Shown in pieces: positions 11,704 to 19,346 of a DNA stretch of 64,000 nt; position 1 is the first letter of the stretch, and every line of letters starts with the position of its first letter. The DNA lies in assembly GCA_964035575.1 (NCBI GenBank), contig OZ037840.1, positions 1,426,001 through 1,490,000 of the forward strand, in the 5' to 3' direction. The translations under genes and the position numbers were made by a program. This DNA is from Rhynchopus sp. YZ270_cl-10. Taxonomy: Eukaryota > Euglenozoa > Diplonemea > Diplonemida > Diplonemidae. The notes under the pieces are model-generated. The model worked only from the letters and a program-made list of their open reading frames with translations, had not been told where the DNA came from and did not search any database.

Positions 11704-11812
11704 TAACGGCCGTCACGACGGGAAAATTTTTTTTTGTCGGGGAGGTCACGGCCGTGAAGAAAATCTGAAAAATTTAACGGCCGTGAAATTTTGCATTGAT
11801 CACGGCCGTGAA
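11704..11812. repeat. Cluster of four ACGGCCGTGA palindromes
   Basis: ACGGCCGT occurs four times within 110 bp (11704, 11747, 11776, 11801), mostly followed by GA. The centre is a perfect palindrome, so the cluster could be protein-binding sites or remains of a foldback repeat. The rest of 11511-11920 is T-rich and shows no gene. Confidence 0.5.
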
Positions 11813-11920
11813 ATATTTCCACGCTTTTTGCTTGTTTCTTCTTTTTCGTTCGTAGACAGGGCCAACCCCCTTTCCCATCCCTCCCAAGTCATTCTTGGGG
11901 CGGTAAAAGCAACATAAAAA

Positions 11921-12148
11921 ATGCAAAAAAATTCGGCCCACTGCGATCGGGAAGCTGACGACACGAATGAGCACTTATGGTGGTCCTGCCCTGCCTGCGA
12001 TGCTATACGCTCAGATCCTAGTTTCCACTTCGTCACAACTGCTGACAGGTCGCCGTGGCCTAACTGCGTGTCGAACTGTGGAGTTATCCCTACTGCCCTG
12101 AAGGACAATATTGATGCTACCTCCAGCGTCTGCACCGGTTGTCTCTGA
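11921..12148 (+). pseudogene. Fragment resembling the zinc-finger tail of a LINE reverse transcriptase
   Basis: The frame from 11921 reads a Cys/His cluster with spacing like HC..EADDTNEHLWWSCP.C, similar to the C-terminal zinc-binding tail of many non-LTR reverse transcriptases (C, then E..T.EHL, then C). No RT core lies upstream, so this would be a short relic. It differs from the tail of the LINE at 42417. The call rests on one motif only. Bases 12149-12463 after it show nothing I recognise. Confidence 0.35.
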
Positions 12149-12463
12149 ACAACAGCCTCCGTATCAACAATCTGCCACTCACGCCTGGAGAACAGCTCAG
12201 CTGCAACCTTTGTTCCGCCCCACTATGACTTCGACCGGATTCCACTCTCACAGGAAATGGACTTATCCAAACCATCACCTGCGTGCCCTGCGCTCCTGGC
12301 TCTCCTCACTGCGCTGGTCTCCCGCTGCCCGCCCAGGTTTTCACCCTACTGTTAATTGTAGTTGGAGCGTGTGGCATTTCTGAGCACTTGTACGTGCTCC
12401 CGGTTCTTTAGAGTAGCATATTTCTCGTGTTTCAGCACTTGTAACCGGTTCTTGAGCAAAGTA

Positions 12464-12862
12464 CTCTTCTCATATTTGATGGGCTTTCCGTTGTGGAGCA
12501 CACATCAATACTGTGAGACGAACCTCATTTGTGTTGAACCATTTGAGGTATTCTTCAGCTTCCAGTGCAAAATCTTCCGACAGAATCAGCACACCATTGA
12601 ACAACTATCCTCCGTCCTTTTTGTCGGAAAATAGACCGCATCACGTTTTGCACACCTCTGGATGTTCTTCGCTACGTTGGCGAGATACGCGCAGAGGGAG
12701 GGGTCCACCCCTTTGCTCCCGTGAACTTGTACTGTTTGCCCGATGTTTTCTTTGGCACAAGAGTGATGAACGGGGTTGAGTGAGTCCACACGCATCCTTC
12801 TCGGGCAAAGAGTAATAAGAGGTTATGAGACGCTTGGGACGCTGCGGAAGAAGATTACAGAT
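12464..12862. repeat. Repeat R, copy 1, abutting a (GTACTGT)n array
   Basis: About 400 bp that reappear, inverted and diverged, at 26967-27419. The best-conserved frame is on the minus strand (12586-12795), with shared segments such as QTVQVHGSKGVDPSLCAY and RDAVYFPTK, which suggests a decayed gene fragment of unknown family. In both copies the same end faces a (GTACTGT)n array. Confidence 0.75.
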
Positions 12863-12863
12863 G

Positions 12864-13250
12864 GTACTGTGTACTGTGTACTGTGTACTGTGTACTGTGT
12901 ACTGTGTACTGTGTACTGTGTACTGTGTACTGTGTACTGTGTACTGTGTACTGTGTACTGTGTACTGTGTACTGTGTACTGTGTACTGTGTACTGTGTAC
13001 TGTGTACTGTGTACTGTGTACTGTGTACTGTGTACTGTGTACTGTGTACTGTGTACTGTGTACTGTGTACTGTGTACTGTGTACTGTGTACTGTGTACTG
13101 TGTACTGTGTACTGTGTACTGTGTACTGTGTACTGTGTACTGTGTACTGTGTACTGTGTACTGTGTACTGTGTACTGTGTACTGTGTACTGTGTACTGTG
13201 TACTGTGTACTGTGTACTGTGTACTGTGTACTGTGTACTGTGTACTGTGT
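12864..13250. repeat. (GTACTGT)n satellite, about 55 units
   Basis: Perfect 7-bp tandem repeat, 387 bp, with no interruption seen. Same motif and orientation as the arrays at 24713-26845 and 40424-41512. Long open frames through it in every frame arise because the 21-bp supercycle contains no stop on either strand. Confidence 0.98.
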
Positions 13251-13806
13251 AAAAACCATAGGGGACCCTATGGATTTTTGGATTTTGAACTGAAAATTTT
13301 GGAGCATAAATTTGGAGAACAAAATTACTATGTCCGAGTTTGAGGCCCAAAAATTCCATTAAATGGTGCTCCAGGGGGGGCCGATATTGACAGGTCGCTG
13401 ACAGGTCGTTGCCATAGGGGAGGGTCATTTTTTAACGGCCCTTAGCGATTTTTTAGTGGGGCACACACACAGACACACAGTGGCCCATACGGACCCTCAG
13501 GGTACACGAAGTAACTTAGCGGTTCGGCAGGGGACATTAGTATGCCGGTGTGCCGGTGTGGGATTTTGAGAAAAAAAAAAAAAAAAAGAAAAAGGCAGAT
13601 TTTTGAATTTTTTTCTGAATTTTATCTCCTCATACAAGGCTACAACCACATCTGTAGCGGTTTCTTATGTGCATGTGACCCCACCACAAAGACCAATCGG
13701 TCCGTTCAATCAAAAGAAATAGATGTTTGCAACTCTCATAAAAAAGTAGCGTACCGTGCGCCTGCGGCGCAGCTAAAAATGACGAGCGGTAGCCCACAGC
13801 TCTACC
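13251..13806. other. Noncoding; short palindrome and diverged SINE-like repeat
   Basis: A palindrome of CCATAGGGGACCCTATGG lies at about 13256-13273. From about 13660 to 13800 there is a diverged copy of the SINE-like repeat seen at 30205, 40203 and 48043, recognisable by CATGTGACCCCACC, AATCAAAAGAAA and GCGCCTGCGGCGC. No gene seen. Confidence 0.5.
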
Positions 13807-14122
13807 CTACACTGTGGCTAGGGGTATGGGGATAGGTTCGCTGGGATAGCATATTTGGGGATAGCATATGCTATCCCCGAGGATAGGTTATGCTATCCCC
13901 CTGGGATAGGTTATTTCAGGATAACCTATCCCCCTGGGATAGCATTTGACTGTACTTTACTAAGGATCTGCGTGCTGGGGACACAAAAATTTAGTATCCC
14001 CACCCAGGTGCCCATTTGTCACCTTCCCACCCCTTAAAAAAATACAAAATAATGGGGGGATTCGGGTGCCCAAATAATCCTATGCACAAAAAATGAAGCG
14101 GGGGGGAAAAGGGATAAATAAT
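13807..14122 (+). repeat. Left terminal inverted repeat of the 3.84-kb element
   Basis: Pairs with 17327-17645. The outer 160 bp hold several GGATAGCAT/ATGCTATCC words in both orientations. The inner part is unique sequence ending in a G run. Confidence 0.9.
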
Positions 14123-14360
14123 TTTATTTCCCCCACCCAACAACAATGATAAAGCGTAACGACAACAAATAAAAGCAAATAGGAATTTGTGGTTTTTGTG
14201 AGGCACTCAACGAAGTGTGCCGGCTCTGTGGAGACACGGAGCCACCAGCACTCCCCAGTCTTTTTTCCGGAAGTACCTGGAAAACTCGCGGTTGCGACCA
14301 GGCAAACGAAAAAATTCAATTACACACCAAATGTGTGCGGGAGAAAATAGAAATGCAAAA

Positions 14361-14511
14361 AATTCCAGCTTCATCTGTGGGTGCGACGTTCTGCGGGCCT
14401 CCAGACATTAGGTGTTATAATTATTCTTGTTGCCACTCATCACCATCAGAATAACACCACAAAATGTCTGGAAGCCCGCAGAACGTCGCACCCACAGATG
14501 AAGCTGGAATT
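14361..14511 (+). promoter_or_regulatory. Long hairpin enclosing the start codon of the first element gene
   Basis: Bases 14361-14418 are the reverse complement of 14451-14511, with only a 2-3-nt bulge and one mismatch, around a 32-nt loop. ATG 14464 and the first 16 codons lie in the right arm. In RNA this would bury the start codon in a very stable stem. The left arm copies the coding sequence itself in reverse, so it arose by inverted duplication of the gene's 5' end. A role in translation control or small-RNA production is inference. Confidence 0.85.
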
Positions 14512-15333
14512 CCAAAACAAAAAGACCTCTTCGCAGACTTCTTCAAGCTGTACGTGCTTCCTGCACCCAAACACAGCATCCACGTGACGGACCTCAGGGA
14601 ACTGATCCGAAAGGTATTCCCCAAGCACTTCGGCAAACTTTCTGACGTAACGCCAACTGTCACATCCGCGATTAAGTCTGCACACAAGAAGGTCAAGGAT
14701 AACTTGACAAAAAATGAGCACGAAGCACTTATGGCAGATGGGAGCGATGCGTGGCTCTACCGGTCCAAGAACGGTGCCCCCTGTGTCCTCTATGGAATGG
14801 ATATTCGCAAGGAGCCAACCAACCACATGAAGACTACCTCCGCATACATCCACATTAGGAAGTATGCGTTGACATGTCTCCTTGACGACATGGACGTCAC
14901 CTTCGAGAAGATCAAACAGGAAAGGGAAGATGCGGAAGAGGCTGCAAAAGACAACAAGAAGACGACCACCAAGACGAATACCGAGTCGAAGACCAAGGTG
15001 AAGGCCGATACCAAGAGTGCGGTGGCTGCTTTCGTGTACCCGGGCCATGATATGGTTGGGTTCCCTGACCGCGTCGAGATCCGCTTCGACGCCCCGTTGA
15101 ATGAAAGGTACATGCAACTGGTCTCCGAAGAAGGAGACCCGAATGCGCCCTCTTTTGCGGGGCGCACGTTCAACATCGCCTGGAGGAGGTGCGTGGAAGG
15201 GGAGGTAGGGGCCGCCTCGCCCCCTTCCGGGTTGTACCGACGCCAGGTTTCCCTCCCCGAAGGGGACTATGCTCGCGATGCCATCACGGTATGCCACAGA
15301 GAAAGAATAAGAATAACACAATACCAAATATAA
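14464..15333 (+). CDS. Element protein 1, unknown function (289 aa)
   Basis: ATG 14464 opens 290 codons to TAA 15333. I do not recognise the family. Residues 1-150 look globular and mixed-charge, with ...WLYRSKNGAPCVLYG... near 97. Residues about 150-190 are a Lys/Glu/Thr-rich, probably coiled or disordered, linker. Residues 190-289 form a second, more compact part with PGHDMVGFPDRVEIRF. There is no signal peptide or transmembrane segment. Base composition is like the host genes nearby, unlike the T-rich spacers. The gene sits 340 bp inside the left terminal repeat and its start codon is in the long hairpin. A DNA-binding or accessory transposition protein is a guess from position only. Confidence 0.6.
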   Translation: MSGSPQNVAPTDEAGIPKQKDLFADFFKLYVLPAPKHSIHVTDLRELIRKVFPKHFGKLSDVTPTVTSAIKSAHKKVKDNLTKNEHEALMADGSDAWLYRSKNGAPCVLYGMDIRKEPTNHMKTTSAYIHIRKYALTCLLDDMDVTFEKIKQEREDAEEAAKDNKKTTTKTNTESKTKVKADTKSAVAAFVYPGHDMVGFPDRVEIRFDAPLNERYMQLVSEEGDPNAPSFAGRTFNIAWRRCVEGEVGAASPPSGLYRRQVSLPEGDYARDAITVCHRERIRITQYQI

Positions 15334-15503
15334 CCCAGATTGACTCCAACGACGAGAACAGGACCGTGGTGGTCATCCCCCGTGTCATATCCAGGGCCAA
15401 GATCTCCATTGGGGGAAAGAGGAAGAGGGAAGAGGACGGAAGCGGCTTGACGGTAAACCCCTCATCGAACCTCATCGAAGACACCACCAGTGGTGGAATG
15501 TAA
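15291..15503 (+). CDS. Small overlapping ORF with a basic nuclear-type motif (70 aa)
   Basis: ATG 15291 to TAA 15503 in a frame different from the gene it overlaps by 43 bp. The product is Asn/Ser-rich, followed by GGKRKREEDGSG, which looks like a nuclear localisation signal. Composition suggests real coding rather than chance. It could be a separate small protein or a C-terminal extension of protein 1 reached by splicing or frameshifting; the sequence does not decide. No family recognised. Confidence 0.4.
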   Translation: MPQRKNKNNTIPNITQIDSNDENRTVVVIPRVISRAKISIGGKRKREEDGSGLTVNPSSNLIEDTTSGGM

Positions 15504-15651
15504 AATTCACGGAGAAGAGAAAAACCTATCAAAAAAGTCTACCGCCATCAACAATATGCACCCCCTCCCCCCCCTTTTTTTTTGCAACCCACCCCACCCA
15601 CCCCACCCGAACAAGAAAAATTAAAACAGCTACAAATCAAACTACTGAACA

Positions 15652-17226
15652 ATGGATCCACAGCTTCTCGAAGCGATCCGCGAAGGCTTGGAAAAGGGCA
15701 GACTCCAGGCCCGTGTGTCTGAACACCAGGCAGCCCTCATGCAGAAAACTATGAATGCTGTGCTAAAAGAAAAAGGGTTCGCACCCCTCTCCCTCGGCCT
15801 TTCTCGCTATGCAGGCACGCACAAGAAGCGCCTTGCTGAAGAGGCCGGCCTCCTCCTGAACTCCCTCCCGAACATCTGCCTCGATCTCTTGGAGACGCTT
15901 CCGGATGGCTGCAGGCCAAGTTCCGTTACGGGGGTTCTCCTCAGGGATGATTACAATCCCCTGAATGCCTTCCGCAATGAAGGCAAGAGAACACGGCTCT
16001 GCGTCGCGCTGTACTTTGTGTGGGAGGGGGAGTTTTATTGCACAGAGCCAGTGACTGTTGCGGACAAGGGCCCTGTGGAGTACAAGAACTGGTACATGAA
16101 CGAGTTTCTAGCTCAGGTTGTTGATCTGAATCAGTTCCCACTGACCATGACTGACACCCATCAGGTGTTCGTCAGACTGGAGCGTGTTGGTGGTGACCAT
16201 CATGATTTGTGGTCGTATTTTTACAGGATGGGGGCGAAGGGACACCGCTCGGCTTTTTGCTCTACAGAGCGGTCATTCTCAGTCACACAGCTGCATACGT
16301 GCAAACGCCTTGACCTTCGTGAGCTCGACCAAGCAGGTTTTTACAACCAGCTGTGGGAACTAATGCTTCCTTATTCCTGCACCACGACCCCCACCCTGCA
16401 CGACACCAAAGGGGTTATCATAATACTATGCAACCTACTCGAGGCAGGGTTTTGCTCTCTCCCAGATGAATTACAAAGATCAAAAAAGGACACTGAACCG
16501 ATCAAGAGCCTGACAGGGAAGCAGGCGCATATTGCCCTGACCAACCTGTGCATGCAGGCAAAAGATGTTCAGCTCCAGATTGCGCTCTGTATGCAGGCAC
16601 TCTCGTACTTTAAGTACCAGAATATATCGTGCCACTTTCATGCAAACGGAAGCTGCAAAAAGGAGTTTCTTTTTTCTCTTGTTCTGTACCACGCACTCAT
16701 CTTTTCTCTTGAGTGGGTGGCTGCAGGGGTGACAATGGGGAAGGGATACACATATTTTCACAGCATGTCCCACTGGTTTGATCCAGAGGACGCTGTGCCT
16801 GTCTGGGCATCAGACGAAATGGGGGAGCAAGGGAACAGCACGAGAAAGCTCTCAGCTGGACGGGTTGGGTCGGGGAAACAGTTTGAGAGGGGACAACACC
16901 GCTTTGAATCGGCGAGGAAAAAAAGTTTCAAAAAAATACCCACTCCTTCGCAAAAAGAAGACGACGTACCGCGCATATTTGCCTACAGTTATTTAAAAAT
17001 TTGCAAGCGTTGTTTCACACGCAACAATACGTGGAGAACGAACTTGGATTATCTGGTGCAGCGAGTGAAGAGATGCGGATTCGACGGTCATGTGACGACT
17101 CAGGAGGGAACTAACGACATTTTGTTCAGTGCTGACTCTAATAACCATCAGTGCTTCAAACTGTGTGTGTGTGGCAAAAGAAAATGGGACATACCTTCAC
17201 GAGCTTCCGAATACATAAGTGAGTGA
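15652..17226 (+). CDS. Element protein 2, unknown function (524 aa)
   Basis: ATG 15652 to TGA 17226, 149 bp after the small ORF, with a C-rich leader between. The protein is mainly alpha-helical in appearance, rich in Cys and His (for example FHANGSCKKEF near 332 and KICKRCF near 452), and ends in a basic, Ser-rich region (about 398-440) plus a Cys-containing tail (KLCVCGKRKW). The paired Cys could bind zinc. I find no convincing DDE triad, RNase H fold pattern, helicase Walker motif or recombinase tyrosine motif. As the largest gene of a TIR-bounded element it is the best candidate for the mobilising enzyme, but that is inference from context. Confidence 0.6.
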   Translation: MDPQLLEAIREGLEKGRLQARVSEHQAALMQKTMNAVLKEKGFAPLSLGLSRYAGTHKKRLAEEAGLLLNSLPNICLDLLETLPDGCRPSSVTGVLLRDDYNPLNAFRNEGKRTRLCVALYFVWEGEFYCTEPVTVADKGPVEYKNWYMNEFLAQVVDLNQFPLTMTDTHQVFVRLERVGGDHHDLWSYFYRMGAKGHRSAFCSTERSFSVTQLHTCKRLDLRELDQAGFYNQLWELMLPYSCTTTPTLHDTKGVIIILCNLLEAGFCSLPDELQRSKKDTEPIKSLTGKQAHIALTNLCMQAKDVQLQIALCMQALSYFKYQNISCHFHANGSCKKEFLFSLVLYHALIFSLEWVAAGVTMGKGYTYFHSMSHWFDPEDAVPVWASDEMGEQGNSTRKLSAGRVGSGKQFERGQHRFESARKKSFKKIPTPSQKEDDVPRIFAYSYLKICKRCFTRNNTWRTNLDYLVQRVKRCGFDGHVTTQEGTNDILFSADSNNHQCFKLCVCGKRKWDIPSRASEYISE

Positions 17227-17326
17227 GGAGTTCCACAAATCTGCTTTTTTCCCTGTGTTACCTTTTGAACTTTTGTGTGATTTTTATTGTGTGAAATGCT
17301 TGTTTTTTTATCCGCATCCTTTTTTA

Positions 17327-17645
17327 TTTATTTATCCCTTCCCCCCCCCCGCTTCATTTTTTGTGCATAGGATTATTTGGGCACCCGAATCCCCCCATTA
17401 TTTTGTATTTTTTTAAGGGGTGGGAAGGTGACAAATGGGCACCTGGGTGGGGATACTAAATTTTTGTGTCCCCAGCACGCAGATCCTTAGTAAAGTACAG
17501 TCAAATGCTATCCCAGGGGGATAGGTTATCCTGAAATAACCTATCCCAGGGGGATAGCATAACCTATCCCCTGGGGGATGGCATATGCTATCCCCAAATA
17601 TGCTATCCCAGCGAACCTATCCCCATACCCCTAGCCACAGTGTAG
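17327..17645 (-). repeat. Right terminal inverted repeat of the 3.84-kb element
   Basis: Reverse complement of 13807-14122 with few mismatches. It begins in a C run and ends CCCCTAGCCACAGTGTAG at 17645. Confidence 0.9.
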
Positions 17646-17668
17646 GCCATAGTCACAGCTACCTTTAC

Positions 17669-17753
17669 CATAGTTTGGCTATAAAAGCGTGCGATTTTAT
17701 GTCACAATTTTTGAAATGTTGCGTCCCGTGGCTTCGCCAGAAATGTTTTGATG
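17669..17753 (+). repeat. Short copy of the 'TTGCGTACCG' repeat head
   Basis: Starts with CATAGTTTGGCTATAAAA and runs to CGTGGCTTCGCCAG. The same head precedes the longer copy at 18181-18392. The TATAAAA inside is part of the repeat, not evidence of a gene promoter. Confidence 0.6.
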
Positions 17754-18180
17754 CCATATGGTTAGACAAGGGCGCGGAGGGGAAAGAGTTGTGGAGGTCT
17801 CTGCCAAAAATGCGTGGGGAAAAAAAAATTGCCTCACACCGGCTTTTTTGGCTCACACCGGCTTTTTTTTTCAAAATCTCAAACTACCAATGTCCCCTGC
17901 GGTTCGGGCAAAAAAAAAAAAAAAAAAAAGTATAAATCTGGATTTCGAGGAAAAAAATTTTTGGGGGGGTAGTGGTCACCCCTCCCACCCCTCATATCAG
18001 AAAATATCAGCTCCTAAAGACACTAAAGCACAGCCTCCTCTTGTCAGGTCGAACTCCCTGTTGGCCTTTGGGCTTTCTGTTTTACAGAGGCCCGGGGCAC
18101 AGAGCACCGCGAGAGATAAGAAAGAAAAAAGTAGCGTACCGTGCGCCTGCGGCGCAAGCCTGCAACCCACCCTTCCCATG
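17754..18180. other. Noncoding stretch with SINE-like remnant
   Basis: Holds a run of A near 17911, a G run near 17960, and at about 18125-18165 a fragment of the SINE-like family (AAAGTAGCGTACCGTGCGCC). No gene seen. Confidence 0.4.
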
Positions 18181-18392
18181 ACATAGTTTGGCTGTAAAAA
18201 TGTTCGATTGTAAGCGCATTTTTTTGAAGTGTTGCGTACTGTGGCTTCGCCAGAAACTTTCGTTTAACAAAATGTGGAAGTAAAATTTACGGAACTGACG
18301 ATAAATATCAACGAAAGTGCCATTTTATGTCAACATTTTTTAGAAATGTTGCGTACCGTGGCTTCGCCAGGAGCCTTTGGGTGCCAGTGACC
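18181..18392 (+). repeat. Dispersed 'TTGCGTACCG' repeat, copy 3
   Basis: Diverged copy of 2766-2953 with its upstream head CATAGTTTGGCTGTAAAA. Both internal TTGCGTAC.GTGGCTTCGCCAG units are present. Confidence 0.75.
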
Positions 18393-18460
18393 CTTTTAAG
18401 GGTGAAAAAGCTCGGGAGCCCAAAACCGCTAAAAAATATTTTTGGAGGACTCACCCGACC

Positions 18461-18655
18461 TCCCTGGTTGTAGTGGGGGATAAAATAAAATATCTCTTTT
18501 TTCCCATCTGAATATTCCCATCCCCAAGGAAAATCCACACCAAAAACACACGCGGTGTGGGAAATGGGGGATAACTGTAGTGGGTGATAAAATAAAACAA
18601 AATAGGGGAGAAAAAACGGGGGATAATTGTTTTATCCCCCACCCCCCTTTAGGTC
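18461..18655 (+). repeat. MITE-like 'GGGGGATAAAATAAAA' repeat, copy 1
   Basis: About 195 bp present in inverted orientation at 39876-40070. Both contain several TTATCCCCCACTACA-type words in both orientations and the block GTGTGGATTTTCCTTGGGG. No coding capacity. Confidence 0.75.
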
Positions 18656-19346
18656 AAGATAGGATAAATTAACCATTTTGTAAACACGAAAGTGTTGTGT
18701 TTGCGGTCAACTATAAAAGACACAGATTAGTGAGGACACAGCAGTTGGTGTAATGCTGTTATGCTGTTATGCGATTGTTCAGTTTTTGTCTCGTTTTACA
18801 ACCTGACAACGGACGTGGCGAAACAAAAATAATAGGTTCTTACAGAGTAGATCAAGACGAAACTGTACGTGGGTAGCGTACTAACTAAGCAAAAGATGAC
18901 AGGGGGTTTTTATTATTTCAAACTTGGTCGTATCACGCGAGGATGAGCTCCATTATGTCAACGCTGTTTGGCCTGTCTGGGCAAATAGGTATTAGTAACG
19001 TGGGGGTCATGATAATTACCCCCATTTCGGAAGCACATTTTTCTTCTAGGGTTTCCCTTGAGAAACCCGCTGTTCGCTGCCTTTTTCTTCTTCTCCAAAT
19101 GCCATCATCTCTCTTACCGACAACCCGGTTTATAATCGACAAAAACTCTCTGTGCCCGTTGAACTACACTTAAAACAAGGTAGCAAAAGATAAAATCTAT
19201 CACACTGACCACTTTTACGATACCCCACCCTTGCTGGAGCGACGTTTGCAAACACAAACCTAGGTACGGAGTGTGATGTCACCCAAACCACTCCAACCAC
19301 AGGAGGCTCATATTCCCTCAACCCCCCTCCCCACACACAGCCCTCA
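18656..19346. other. Upstream region of the receptor cyclase gene
   Basis: Most of this is unique sequence. A TATAAAAG at 18711 could be a TATA box but lies about 630 bp before the start codon. The last 80 bases are C-rich and A/C-rich, like the leader of the CUB-like genes. No second gene is convincing here. Confidence 0.4.

Larger units (their letters stand above)
13807..17645 (+). mobile_element. 3.84-kb element with ~315-bp terminal inverted repeats, unknown family
   Basis: The ends 13807-14122 and 17327-17645 are near-perfect inverted repeats starting CTACACTGTGGCTAGGGG. Between them lie two sizeable genes and a small overlapping one, all on the plus strand. If the termini are read as CACTGTGG...CCACAGTG, both flanks show TA, which could be a 2-bp target duplication; because TA is a palindrome this is not decisive. 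The terminal repeats carry nested palindromes such as GGATAGCATATGCTATCC, the kind of subterminal site many transposases bind. I see no DDE/D, tyrosine-recombinase, RT, DNA polymerase or capsid signature in the encoded proteins. It is inferred to be a DNA transposon of an unrecognised family that looks whole. Confidence 0.8.

Noticed and set aside
14446-15327. 293-codon minus-strand frame opposite element gene 1
   Set aside because: It mirrors the plus-strand gene, has Val/Leu/His-rich unstructured composition, and the plus frame has better residue balance plus the designed-looking start hairpin.
13807-17645. Polinton-like or other capsid-bearing element
   Set aside because: Far too short, and no polymerase, integrase, ATPase, protease or capsid pattern was seen in its proteins.
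18708-18735. TATA box and promoter for the receptor cyclase gene at TATAAAAG
   Set aside because: It lies about 630 bp before the start codon, and another TATAAAA in the window is simply part of a dispersed repeat. No transcript evidence.
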